This document shows positions 25,116-32,208 of a DNA stretch of 34,861 bases, piece after piece (position 1 is the first letter of the stretch; every line of letters begins with the position of its first letter). Source of the stretch: a virus; IMG/VR virus record IMGVR_UViG_3300042294_003323, positions 1 to 34,861 of that record; one strand, 5' to 3'. The notes beneath the pieces are model-generated. The model did no database searches and had not been told where the DNA came from. It saw nothing but the letters and a program-made list of their open reading frames with translations. The translations under genes and the position numbers were made by a program.

Positions 25116-25445
25116 CTTATCAAACGATTCCCATGCGGCCCGCAGGTCTGCGGCTGCCTGCCTAATCTGATCTACGGTATGCACTACCCATCCGCCATCG
25201 TCTTTGTATTGCCGTTTCACGACTACGGTTGCCCCTTGCTTGTATGTGATTTCGATCGTCTCTGTTCTCTCAAACACTGCGGCAATGTCTTTGAGCGATA
25301 GATCCACCCCGAGAACAGTAACCGTCGACCCTGATCGATTAAGAATGCTCTCAACATCATCATACATTACAATCTCGCCCTCAGGATGCGGTCGCAGATA
25401 CGATCCAGCGTGCGTTGAGTGCAATTCATACCTTTTCAGTTCCAT
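25110..25445 (-). CDS. Hypothetical early protein
   Basis: 111 residues with an alternating beta/alpha pattern: VTVLGVDLSLKDIAAVF and IEITYKQGATVVVKRQY. No motif recognised. TAAGGTGTG precedes the ATG, and the gene starts nine bases after the 29-residue membrane peptide. Probably cotranscribed with its neighbours. Confidence 0.65.
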   Translation of the reverse strand: MELKRYELHSTHAGSYLRPHPEGEIVMYDDVESILNRSGSTVTVLGVDLSLKDIAAVFERTETIEITYKQGATVVVKRQYKDDGGWVVHTVDQIRQAAADLRAAWESFDKQ

Positions 25446-25453
25446 AACACACC

Positions 25454-25543
25454 TTACACATGATGCGGCATGTCGCCGTCACCATCGCCAAAAACAATCA
25501 AAATCACAACAATTGCCACACCGATTGCGAGCAGCGTTTTCAT
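25454..25543 (-). CDS. 29-residue membrane peptide
   Basis: A short frame, M-K-T-L-L-A then a hydrophobic helix (about 3-18), then GDGDGDMPHHV. One Lys before the helix and an acidic tail after it give a clear single-span topology. It fits neatly between two leftward genes and ends nine bases before the next ATG. The ribosome-binding site is weak (TGGA). Size makes the call uncertain. Confidence 0.5.
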   Translation of the reverse strand: MKTLLAIGVAIVVILIVFGDGDGDMPHHV

Positions 25544-25673
25544 AGCATCCACACAAAACCGCATCGGGGAGAGGCGGACACGTTCGCGACGTGCCTGCTA
25601 CTTTGGTGATCAATCCATTTCGATTACCGCGTCACCCGAGCGGCATGTGAGCAGAGGAACACGATACCGATGC
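25544..25673. other. Short noncoding gap in early operon
   Basis: 130 bases without a supported gene on either strand. The right end contains repeat copy B (25652-25679). Nothing else recognised. Confidence 0.4.
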
Positions 25674-25679
25674 TCATTG
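25652..25679. repeat. Intergenic repeat pair, copy B
   Basis: CAGAGGAACACGATACCGAT plus GCTCATTG, a near copy of 25088-25115. On the leftward strand the element begins at the stop codon of the gene at 25674. Duplication together with the neighbouring paralogous genes (24794 and 25674) is likely. Confidence 0.6.
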
Positions 25680-26090
25680 AAACCCGATGACTTCCGTCAT
25701 TACGCTCTTTGACTCTAACCGCTCGACTCGCTTGATGAGCTTGTCCATCGTGTCACGCTGCCGTGCGACTATCTCCAAAAACTCAAGCTCTCGGCCAGTC
25801 ATCTCCGCCTTATTTGCCACCAAGAGATCCGGCGAATCTCCTGTTGCCTTCGCGATTGCACGCTTTTGAAACCCAGCATCGGCTCCAAGATGCTCAATAA
25901 GCCTGACGGCATCAAGCAACGCTTCGAGAAGATCTGGAGCGGATGCGATCAGCTTTGCGTCGGCTTCTGCCTGTCGCGGTTCTTTATTGCGTCCCACAAT
26001 TCCCGTGTGGCAGATTTCGAGTCCGTGTTTGTCGCACTGCCGAACTGAAAAGACATCATTAACCCAAGGTCCGGGAGTAAACTGATTCAT
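25674..26090 (-). CDS. Small phage protein with GPW...LIASAPDLLEAL motif
   Basis: 138 residues. Starts MNQFTPGPW and carries DAKLIASAPDLLEALLDAV, the same family as the protein at 24794, with an added C-terminal coiled-coil (LEIVARQRDTMDKLIKRVERL). CAGGAG lies seven bases before ATG. Function unknown. Confidence 0.75.
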   Translation of the reverse strand: MNQFTPGPWVNDVFSVRQCDKHGLEICHTGIVGRNKEPRQAEADAKLIASAPDLLEALLDAVRLIEHLGADAGFQKRAIAKATGDSPDLLVANKAEMTGRELEFLEIVARQRDTMDKLIKRVERLESKSVMTEVIGFQ

Positions 26091-26142
26091 CGAAATCTCC
26101 TGTGTTTTTGAAATACCCCACCAACAGCGGAACGCTCAACCT

Positions 26143-26364
26143 CTAGTCTTTGATCACACTTTTCAGCCGCTCGATTGCTGACTCATGCACACCGGACATG
26201 ACGTGAGGCGGATCCAGCCAAATGATCTCACCATCAGCCGCGAGTTTTTCCAGTGCGTCAAGAACGGCCCTGCAGGCTGCCTCAAGATCGTCCGCCCGCT
26301 GTCGCTGTCGAAATGCTTCGTCCCACGCGACGCTTCCCTCTGGATATGGTCTAATTCTGTTCAT
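26143..26364 (-). CDS. Hypothetical early protein
   Basis: 73 residues, helical in the first two thirds (WDEAFRQRQRADDLEAACRAVLDALEKL) and a short C-terminal helix. ACGAGGAACATC before the ATG is a good site. No family recognised. Confidence 0.6.
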   Translation of the reverse strand: MNRIRPYPEGSVAWDEAFRQRQRADDLEAACRAVLDALEKLAADGEIIWLDPPHVMSGVHESAIERLKSVIKD

Positions 26365-26441
26365 GATGTTCCTCGTGTAATCTGTCGTGTAACGGCTTGT
26401 AAACGGCTTGTAATTTCAAGAGAGGTAGTGTGCTCCGCTCC

Positions 26442-26660
26442 TCAAAGATTCTTCAACTCATCACGCTCAGCTATAAGCGACTGCAACTGTGCCTGCATCA
26501 TTGAGATACTGTCGGTCAGTTTATTTGCAGCCTTCCATGCTGGCATCGCCTCTGGCAATACGGGCACCCCACCGTGGTAACAGTTGTGCTCGACACGAAA
26601 TCCGCAAACAGGGCAAGCCTTCACATGCACACTCAAATAATTGTCGTTTCTGCTGCTCAT
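26442..26660 (-). CDS. Small zinc-binding coiled-coil protein
   Basis: 72 residues from ATG 26660, which has GAGGAAAAC directly upstream; an in-frame ATG at 26678 lacks this. CPVCG and a later Cys and His (HNCYHGG) suggest a zinc site, followed by a helix KAANKLTDSISMMQAQLQSL. Function unknown. Confidence 0.6.
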   Translation of the reverse strand: MSSRNDNYLSVHVKACPVCGFRVEHNCYHGGVPVLPEAMPAWKAANKLTDSISMMQAQLQSLIAERDELKNL

Positions 26661-26704
26661 GTTTTCCTCAATTCTCATCGCCTAGCGGAGTGCAGATTCG
26701 ATCT

Positions 26705-26944
26705 TTATGCGGTCTCACTGCGATCCCGCTGAATCTCACTAATTGCAGCTTTCACAGCGTCTTCTGCGTTTGGCCCCTTGCAGTGTGTCATCGGCCAGCC
26801 TCCGCTTCGAAACCTGTAGCTGTGCTGGCCGCTTATATCCGGAGAATACATTTGCATTTGAGCAAAAAAGAACTCCAGTATATCAGCCGCTTCGTTGCAC
26901 GGTTCGAGTTCCATGTTTCGCAGTCGAGTGACAATTTCCGGCAT
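26705..26944 (-). CDS. Hypothetical early protein
   Basis: 79 residues. The opening EIVTRLRNMELEPCNEAADIL resembles the RLR...EAAD motif of many small phage proteins of unknown role. A CGGAG site lies eight bases before the ATG. Confidence 0.6.
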   Translation of the reverse strand: MPEIVTRLRNMELEPCNEAADILEFFFAQMQMYSPDISGQHSYRFRSGGWPMTHCKGPNAEDAVKAAISEIQRDRSETA

Positions 26945-26984
26945 TGCATGAACTCCGAAGACTATCGAACTACAAGTGCTCTGT

Positions 26985-27233
26985 TCATTTCATCTCTGAA
27001 ACAACCGCCTCAACGTCACCAGAATGGTACGTGCTTTTGTCCCTATCCAAGACGGTCACGTGATAGCCTTCGACCGTATCGTGATGCCCAGCGGAGTATC
27101 CTGCGTTGTAAACCTCGGTCATCATTTCAAGAGCAACCGAAGCAAACACTTCGCACTTTTCGCTCATGCCATGCCCAACACGGTCAGCCATTCGCTTTGC
27201 GATAACGTCTTTTGCACCCAAATCCAGCGGCAT
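26985..27233 (-). CDS. Hypothetical early protein
   Basis: 82 residues, mainly helical in the first half, with GYSAGHHDTVEGYHV in the middle. GGAGG lies eight bases before the ATG. No family recognised. Confidence 0.6.
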   Translation of the reverse strand: MPLDLGAKDVIAKRMADRVGHGMSEKCEVFASVALEMMTEVYNAGYSAGHHDTVEGYHVTVLDRDKSTYHSGDVEAVVSEMK

Positions 27234-27244
27234 TCCCGAACCTC

Positions 27245-27265
27245 CAAAATCAAACGCGGACCAAC
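27245..27265. repeat. Intergenic element related to the 21300/29034 hairpins
   Basis: CAAAATCAAACGCGGACCAA resembles the first half of the elements at 21300 and 29034 but lacks the second half of the stem. It lies between two leftward genes. Confidence 0.35.
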
Positions 27266-27274
27266 ATAGCTCTG

Positions 27275-27682
27275 TTACTTCCAGACGATGCCGTATCGCT
27301 CAAGAACCTTTTCAGCAGCCTGTTTTGTTTTTGCCGCCGCGTATTCAGCAATCACCCGTTCCTCGCTAAACCTTTCCAGCTTGACTCCAGTGTCTCCACC
27401 GGCCTTTTTGAATGCGGCTTCATCAGCCAGCAGAAACTCCCCGTTGCCGCTCCATGCTGATCGACCAAGACCGAACTTCCTTTCCAGCTCATCTCTGGCC
27501 TTACTCTCTGCCGCCTCTGCAGCGACCATCTGCTTCACCAGCTGCCGTGCCTTGGCCGCTTTCGAAGGATTCTTCTTCAACCAGTCCTCAATCAGCACTC
27601 TCGTGCTTTTGAGCCGGTCCTGATTCTTTGACGCTGCGGCTGCAGCCTTTATCACAATCCTCAAATCCTGTTCGACTTTCAT
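27275..27682 (-). CDS. Basic helical early protein
   Basis: 135 residues, rich in Lys, Ala and Glu, helical throughout (IVIKAAAAASKNQ, KAAKARQLVKQMVAAEAAESKARDEL across a turn). Likely coiled-coil or nucleic-acid binding. GAGGGGCG precedes the ATG. No family recognised. Confidence 0.65.
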   Translation of the reverse strand: MKVEQDLRIVIKAAAAASKNQDRLKSTRVLIEDWLKKNPSKAAKARQLVKQMVAAEAAESKARDELERKFGLGRSAWSGNGEFLLADEAAFKKAGGDTGVKLERFSEERVIAEYAAAKTKQAAEKVLERYGIVWK

Positions 27683-27755
27683 TTTTCACGCCCCTCAAAA
27701 GCCCAATGTTTTTAACGGTACCTACCAACAGAGAACACCACACACCGCTGTTGAT

Positions 27756-27856
27756 TGGTCAGGCTCGGATTCGAACCGAGGGTAAGTTCCGTAAACGAAA
27801 CCCGTGTTTCCGTCGTCTCCAGCGTCCGGACGCCTTTGACTCTACACCACCTGACC
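27756..27856 (-). tRNA. Unusual class-II tRNA-like gene, possibly tRNA-Ser(GGA)
   Basis: The 7-bp acceptor stem (GGTCAGG with CCTGACC, discriminator A) and the T arm (CTCGG-TTCGAAT-CCGAG) are perfect. A long variable arm forms a 6-bp stem with loop TTTA. CTGGAGA could be the anticodon loop with anticodon GGA (Ser), but the stem below it has mismatches, the D arm lacks the usual GG, and 101 nt is long. A Ser tRNA would normally have G as discriminator. It could be degenerate, or bear another role. Confidence 0.7.
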
Positions 27857-27884
27857 ATGCACTATCGAACATCGACATCCGCTG

Positions 27885-28100
27885 TTACTTCGACTCGTAT
27901 TGCGACCGTGCCTCTGCCATCCGCGCCGACAAGGCACAGATTGCTTCCGCATTATCGACAACCGCATTTCTGATCTCATTCCTGCTTGATTCATGCACGA
28001 GCTTGGAAACCAGTTCGCAGAATGCAGCGACCGCAAACACAATCAAAAACGCAGCAATTCCGCCTGCCGTGAACATGAACCCATTGATAAACTGCTGCAC
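27885..28100 (-). CDS. Small single-span membrane protein
   Basis: 71 residues from GTG 28100, preceded by TTTTTGGAGTAG. A hydrophobic helix spans about residues 7-30 (GFMFTAGGIAAFLIVFAVAAF) and the rest is a charged helix. A longer frame from 28157 exists, but its first 19 residues look noncoding. Function unknown. Confidence 0.6.
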   Translation of the reverse strand: MQQFINGFMFTAGGIAAFLIVFAVAAFCELVSKLVHESSRNEIRNAVVDNAEAICALSARMAEARSQYESK

Positions 28101-28180
28101 TGAACTACTCCAAAAAGACGATCGGAACGGAATTCCGCTCCTCACCCTACACGTCACACCCTTTGATCAACAACGCAGTA

Positions 28181-28534
28181 TTAGTCAAGTGTGGCGTACC
28201 AATAACGAAGTCCGAACAGTCTCGCATCTGATCGGGCCGACGAATAATTGAACCCAGTGCAACCATTCAGAACCTGCCGCTCCAACTGCTCATTCAACGC
28301 CTTCAACATCCTGTAACCGATCATGATTGCGTCATATCGTGGCCGCTTCCTGATCGCTCCAATCTTCTCCCAAACGCTGCCGATGTCGTCAGGTCCAAAC
28401 GAACAAAATCGCGACCACTCGGGAGACACCTCGTAACTGAGCCACTCCATTTCTCGCATCGACTTACGCAAGTCGCTGACGGAAAACGGGACAGTATTTG
28501 TGAATGACTTCAGCTCGTATGTTTCTTCCGACAC
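28181..28534 (-). CDS. Hypothetical early protein
   Basis: 117 residues from GTG 28534, with AAGGGG upstream. It starts SEETYELKSFTNTVPFSVSDLRKSM and ends with a Ser/Arg-rich segment. The frame is open upstream but would overlap the next gene. No family recognised. Confidence 0.6.
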   Translation of the reverse strand: MSEETYELKSFTNTVPFSVSDLRKSMREMEWLSYEVSPEWSRFCSFGPDDIGSVWEKIGAIRKRPRYDAIMIGYRMLKALNEQLERQVLNGCTGFNYSSARSDARLFGLRYWYATLD

Positions 28535-28581
28535 CCCACAAACCCCTTTGTTTTTGCGCCCACCGAATACAAGTTCCGCTG

Positions 28582-28782
28582 TTACTCTTTGACCAGTCGA
28601 TACGCCCACGAGGTCCACGTTGTCATGGCCACAATAGGCTTTGCGTTCGGCGAGCCCCAGCCGACCGGCTCCCACTGAACACCAGTCGGCAGGACGGCCA
28701 CGATTCGCCGCCGGCTGACCGGGCATCCTCGCCTCGACTTCCCTTCCCAAACCTGTCCGGCCGCTGGCTTAGTTACCGACAC
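28582..28782 (-). CDS. Small early protein with GQVW...RRRIV motif
   Basis: 66 residues from GTG 28782, preceded by CAGGAGG. PAAGQVWEG, RRRIVAVL, VQWEPVGWG and a closing WAYRLVKE match the layout of small beta-rich phage proteins seen in many early operons. It overlaps the end of the gene at 28769 by 14 bases. Role unknown. Confidence 0.65.
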   Translation of the reverse strand: MSVTKPAAGQVWEGKSRRGCPVSRRRIVAVLPTGVQWEPVGWGSPNAKPIVAMTTWTSWAYRLVKE

Positions 28783-29008
28783 TCGACACCTCCTGAATGT
28801 ATCCGAACACCTTTCGATCAGTTTTTGGATTCCACGGCCTCGCATCCACGCACCTGCGGCCTGACTCCCGCTTTCCGACCTCTTCAGCCTTCAGCACGTC
28901 GCTGGCCCGAATGTAGAGCGTCTGGACGATCCTGCGGCGATTGCCATCATGCCAGCAGTCGACTCGCCAAATGTTCCCGGTCGCTTCGAGTAGTTCTTTT
29001 GCGGTCAT
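28769..29008 (-). CDS. Hypothetical early protein
   Basis: 79 residues from ATG 29008, with TTGGGGATT upstream. A helical start (TAKELLEATGNIWRVDC) is followed by RRRIVQTLYIRASDVLKAEEV and a basic C-terminal half. No family recognised. Confidence 0.6.
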   Translation of the reverse strand: MTAKELLEATGNIWRVDCWHDGNRRRIVQTLYIRASDVLKAEEVGKRESGRRCVDARPWNPKTDRKVFGYIQEVSSVGN

Positions 29009-29033
29009 CGAAATCCCCAATGTTTTCCACACT

Positions 29034-29061
29034 CAAAAGTAAACGCGGATGCAATTTCCGC
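29034..29061. repeat. Intergenic hairpin element, copy 2
   Basis: CAAAAGTAAACGCGGAT is identical to 21300-21316, followed by TGCAAT and a pairing TCCGC. On the leftward transcript it lies directly after the stop codon of the DnaC-like gene. Confidence 0.6.
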
Positions 29062-29063
29062 TC

Positions 29064-29642
29064 TCAAACCTTGTACCGGACGTGATCCGCTTTGCGTCGA
29101 TCCTCCCCATCGCAGGCGAGCGGAGTTCCAGCCAGGAGACGACTGTAAATTCTCGCGTCCCGATAAACTTCCTCGCTGAGCGTTTCTGGGCTGTGGTTGC
29201 TCGTAATGACCGTCATTTTTGCTTTACGAATTTCCAAGATATCGAACAGCATGTGAAACATTCCCTCGCTCGGAGTTCTGAGGCCGAGGTCGTCCATCAC
29301 GAGAACATGCGTCGATTGAATCTTTTTCATTTCCTGAGCGTATTTGCCCTCGTTTCTCCCGGTCGACAGATCAAGCAGCAAAGTGTCGGCACGCCGCCAC
29401 AATGCACTGGTTCCGATTCTGAACAGCACGGCAGCGATACCGCTTTTCCCTATTCCCTTCGGCCCATAAATGTAGACCGGAAAACGCGGTGCCGTGATAT
29501 GCTTTCGAGTCTGCTCTGTAATCGCTTCAGCGACTCGTTCGGGATTATTCATCCCCTCCCATGTGCAATGCTCGTATCCGGGCGGCCCGAGGCGTTTATA
29601 GGCGATAGCCCGCACGCTATTTCCAGACGATTTTGGACTCAT
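29064..29642 (-). CDS. DnaC/IstB-like helicase loader ATPase
   Basis: 192 residues from ATG 29642. An AAA+ ATPase with Walker A GPKGIGKS (60-67), Walker B VLVMDDLG (113-120), sensor-I TSN (147-149) and the arginine finger in RIYSRLLAG (about 164-172). DnaC-type loaders place the hexameric replicative helicase onto DNA at the origin. The start overlaps the preceding replication gene by 26 bases. No phage helicase is present, so the host DnaB should be the partner. Confidence 0.85.
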   Translation of the reverse strand: MSPKSSGNSVRAIAYKRLGPPGYEHCTWEGMNNPERVAEAITEQTRKHITAPRFPVYIYGPKGIGKSGIAAVLFRIGTSALWRRADTLLLDLSTGRNEGKYAQEMKKIQSTHVLVMDDLGLRTPSEGMFHMLFDILEIRKAKMTVITSNHSPETLSEEVYRDARIYSRLLAGTPLACDGEDRRKADHVRYKV

Positions 29643-30600
29643 CGAATTTTTCCGGTTTGATTCGACCGGTTCCAGGGATCGCGTTTCCAGCTTTCGTGCC
29701 TCTTGAATCATTTTTCTTTTCCCATGTGATGATTGCGGCTCGCCAGTTTTCCAGTTTCAGGCCGTTTGATTGCTTCCACTTCTGTTTTTCGTAATGAGCG
29801 ATGAACGCCTCCGCGTCGACGTCGTTCTGTTTGCCCTGAGCGCGTCGTTCTTTGCAATACGCCTCGACTTCCTCAATTGTCGGCGGTACGAACTTAGTGG
29901 GCGGATCCAGTTTGTCGGCCAGCTTTCGCAGAGTCTTGGCCGCCGCCTTGCGTTGTTTGTCGTGCTCTAGTTTTGCGAGCACAGCCGTCACGAGTTCCTC
30001 AAGGCTCACCTCTGGCCATTGCTTTGGTTGTTCTGGAACTGGCGCTGGCTCGTCGATGATCTCCGGAGTGATCGCCGCAGGAGCTGGCCGCCGTGACTCT
30101 TGAGCCTTTGCCGTTTCCGGTCGGTGCTGAGTGTTCGTCTTTGGTTCCGCTGGTACAGCGTTTCCGTCGGCCTTTGCCTGAGTTTGTTTCTCAGCTTGGA
30201 CAACAGGTTGTCCAACCGGCTCGGCCGCTGGCTTCACTACCTCGACGCGGCCCGTCTTGCGTTCTTCTCGCGGGGTCTCTATGTCTTTCCGCTCTGCAAT
30301 CATTCGCAGAGCGTCGTTTACGCTTTTTGCATCTTTCAGAGTTTCGATTGCCGAAAAATGAGCTGAAACTGCCATATAGCGACTAGCAGTCTGCTGACTG
30401 TAGTTCCAGTTTTTTCCGAGCCACGCCAACCATTCACCGTGCGGAACGCTTTTCTTAGCTGCCTCAAGTGCATTTCCGGCAGCGACCGCACTAACCACAG
30501 CATTCCTCGCCTGTTTCTCGACTTGTTCCCCTGCCTCGTTTGCCATCTCCGCCAACGTCTCGAGAGGTATTCCATCGAGTTGTTTCAGTACATTTTTCAC
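29617..30600 (-). CDS. Replication initiation / replisome organiser protein with DUF3102 domain
   Basis: 327 residues from GTG 30600, preceded by AAAGGAG. Residues about 35-90 (AAKKSVPHGEWLAWL, NYSQQTASRYM) match DUF3102. A Pro/Ala/Gln-rich linker follows (about 120-200). The last ~80 residues (TIEEVEAYCKERRAQ, WKQSNGLKLENWRAAIITWE) match the C-terminal motif of phage replisome organisers that bind helicase loaders. The loader gene overlaps it. Gene order and domains make an origin-binding role likely. Confidence 0.75.
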   Translation of the reverse strand: MKNVLKQLDGIPLETLAEMANEAGEQVEKQARNAVVSAVAAGNALEAAKKSVPHGEWLAWLGKNWNYSQQTASRYMAVSAHFSAIETLKDAKSVNDALRMIAERKDIETPREERKTGRVEVVKPAAEPVGQPVVQAEKQTQAKADGNAVPAEPKTNTQHRPETAKAQESRRPAPAAITPEIIDEPAPVPEQPKQWPEVSLEELVTAVLAKLEHDKQRKAAAKTLRKLADKLDPPTKFVPPTIEEVEAYCKERRAQGKQNDVDAEAFIAHYEKQKWKQSNGLKLENWRAAIITWEKKNDSRGTKAGNAIPGTGRIKPEKFDESKIVWK

Positions 30601-30879
30601 GGCGTCTCCTTTCAAAAATCTCTAATGTCTTAATGCGCTTCACTGCTGCTTGAGGGTTCCGGAACTGTTGTGCCTTCGGCCATCCCTCGAACGGTTTTTG
30701 CCGCTGAGAGTTGGAAGAAGACACACGACTCGAGGCTATTTCGCCGCCGCCCGATAGGACCGTCGTGTTCTGTCCGCGATCTTTTTTAAGGTCGTCCCGC
30801 TCCAGCTTTCGCCGCCTTCACGACCCTTCCGCCCGTGGTGCCATCACCTCCACGTGCGGGTTTACCCGTCCCCGGGTAT
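30601..30879. other. Leader region before the replication genes
   Basis: About 280 bases without a convincing gene. A 77-residue GTG frame (30491-30724, leftward) spans its end but overlaps the replication gene by 110 bases. Two very short frames with Shine-Dalgarno sites (near 30848 and 30826) could be leader peptides. No iterons or AT-rich origin are obvious. A promoter for the replication genes probably lies here. Confidence 0.35.
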
Positions 30880-30908
30880 TTCAAATTACTCATCGTGAGT
30901 AATTTGAA
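30880..30908. promoter_or_regulatory. Perfect 13-bp dyad, likely operator or terminator stem
   Basis: TTCAAATTACTCA (30880-30892), three bases TCG, TGAGTAATTTGAA (30896-30908). The right arm ends one base before the stop codon of the zinc-ribbon gene. No T-run follows on the leftward strand. A symmetric AT-rich dyad suggests a homodimeric DNA-binding protein, possibly the HTH protein at 31770. Confidence 0.6.
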
Positions 30909-31181
30909 CTAATCCCTCCGCCGTCCGTTCTTCGACGCTGGAAAGTTCTGACACTTCGCACCGTCCAGCGTATGAGCATCGAAACCGCAACCGCTGCACA
31001 TATACCGACCCGATTGCTCGTGTCTGCCAACACGCCCGTCAGTGCATTTTGGGCATCTGATGATCCTTGCCGGCTGAGTTTGTTGCGCGATCGCAGCAGG
31101 ACTTCCGCAGCCGGTGCAGAAATCGTTCTGAGCAGGCCTAGGCCCGCCACAGTACCGGCAATTGATTGTTCCAGTCTTCAC
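30909..31181 (-). CDS. Double zinc-ribbon protein
   Basis: 90 residues from GTG 31181, with AAAGG upstream. It has two zinc ribbons: CRYCG...CTGCG near the start and CPKC...CSGCG in the middle. Such proteins usually bind nucleic acid or partner proteins. It overlaps the end of the HD gene by four bases, and its end touches the dyad at 30880. Confidence 0.7.
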   Translation of the reverse strand: MKTGTINCRYCGGPRPAQNDFCTGCGSPAAIAQQTQPARIIRCPKCTDGRVGRHEQSGRYMCSGCGFDAHTLDGAKCQNFPASKNGRRRD

Positions 31182-31768
31182 ACTGACGCCTTTCGTTGTT
31201 CGTCCTTCAGATCCTCCCAAAACCACAGCCAGCCGTTCTTGTCCTGATCGACTGTTTTCGCCCAGGCCAGTTTCTTCGCTACGAAACCACGAGTGGCCTC
31301 GACAGCCAACGCTGGGCACTCGCTGGAGAACTGTTTCAACGCGAAAACAGCTTGATCGAGTGAGGCCATGTGAAGGGTTTCGCACTCGATGCGGTTTGCC
31401 ATATGGTCGGCCGCTTCTACGAGTCGCCTGTCTTCATCGGTAAACGTCACGCGATAGCGAGGAAACAGAATTGCGTCGATCTCGTTCGTGATATTGTCCA
31501 GCTCGAAACCGAGCCGTTCTTTCACTGGCCGAGGAACGTCGCTTGCGTAACACTCGTGGGCGTCGTGCATCAATGCCAGCCGAGCCGCCGCCGTAGTTCG
31601 ATCTGGGGGCAGCAGTTTCATTACGACCATTGAGTGACACGCCACCGACATCGGAACCGGCGAGCGACCCTGAAACCGGATCAGCCTTGCCATCCACAAG
31701 GCGAGTTCCTCGACTGGTGCCGCGTAGTCGGCGGCATCCTTCAACCAGTCTTGTCTGCAATCGGTCAC
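31178..31768 (-). CDS. HD-domain phosphohydrolase (YfbR-like)
   Basis: 196 residues. His45, the HDAHE motif (His68-Asp69, His71-Glu72) followed by DVPRPVKERLG, and a later Asp in EAADHMANRIE match HD-superfamily 5'-nucleotidases like YfbR, which dephosphorylate deoxynucleoside monophosphates. In a phage it could adjust nucleotide pools or remove a signalling nucleotide. GAAGGAG precedes the GTG start. It follows the HTH gene with one base between stop and start. Confidence 0.8.
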   Translation of the reverse strand: MTDCRQDWLKDAADYAAPVEELALWMARLIRFQGRSPVPMSVACHSMVVMKLLPPDRTTAAARLALMHDAHECYASDVPRPVKERLGFELDNITNEIDAILFPRYRVTFTDEDRRLVEAADHMANRIECETLHMASLDQAVFALKQFSSECPALAVEATRGFVAKKLAWAKTVDQDKNGWLWFWEDLKDEQRKASV

Positions 31769-31769
31769 T

Positions 31770-32009
31770 CTAAACTCCTTCTATCGAATCCGTTTCATCC
31801 TCAAAGGCTTCCGTGATCTCTCCGGCCAGCCACTTGTGGACCTCTCCAGTGTTCACCATTCGAAACTCTGCGCCATAGTACGGCCGTTGAGTTCCTCCGA
31901 GTGGTTTCCAGTGCAGACGGCGGGCATCCGTGGCCGCCATCAGTCTCCGCACTGGAACGCCGAATCTTTCGGCCGCCGCAGTCATTGCGACCCAATCATC
32001 CGTGATCAT
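31770..32009 (-). CDS. Excisionase-like / HTH DNA-binding protein
   Basis: 79 residues. The N-terminal half (WVAMTAAAERFGVPVRRLMAA) matches MerR/excisionase-type helix-turn-helix starts, and a later GEVHKWLAGE could be the wing. Size and closeness to the integrase suggest the recombination directionality factor. The ATG overlaps the CsrA stop (ATGA), so both are made together. Confidence 0.6.
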   Translation of the reverse strand: MITDDWVAMTAAAERFGVPVRRLMAATDARRLHWKPLGGTQRPYYGAEFRMVNTGEVHKWLAGEITEAFEDETDSIEGV

Positions 32010-32191
32010 GCTTCAACCGTTGCGAGTTCATCCCGCAGAATGGATTTGTCCCGAGGTGCTGAAATCCGCACGCGAACGTATCCGCCGCGAACCTCGACCA
32101 CATGGACTTTGATGCAACCATCGATGGTGATCGATTCGCCCTTTTTACGCTTCAACGTAAGGCAACCGATTTCGCTTCCTGTTTTGCTCAC
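32006..32191 (-). CDS. csrA: CsrA homologue (RNA-binding translational regulator)
   Basis: 61 residues, the usual CsrA size. LTLKRKKGESITIDGCIKV, split by the GES turn, HVVEVRGGYVRVRISAPRD and SILRDEL match CsrA from end to end, with the conserved RNA-binding Arg at residue 53. CsrA dimers bind GGA motifs in mRNA leaders and block or stabilise translation. The GTG at 32191 is chosen because GGAGAG lies six bases upstream; an in-frame ATG at 32203 is the alternative. Phage copies could redirect host CsrA targets or control the phage's own early mRNA. Confidence 0.82.
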   Translation of the reverse strand: MSKTGSEIGCLTLKRKKGESITIDGCIKVHVVEVRGGYVRVRISAPRDKSILRDELATVEA

Positions 32192-32208
32192 TGGTCTCTC
32201 CATGACAA

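Noticed and set aside
30491-30724. 77-residue leftward GTG frame before the replication gene
   Set aside because: The start is plausible, but it overlaps the replication gene by 110 bases and ends in Gly/Arg-rich sequence typical of shadow reading. Kept only as a remote possibility.
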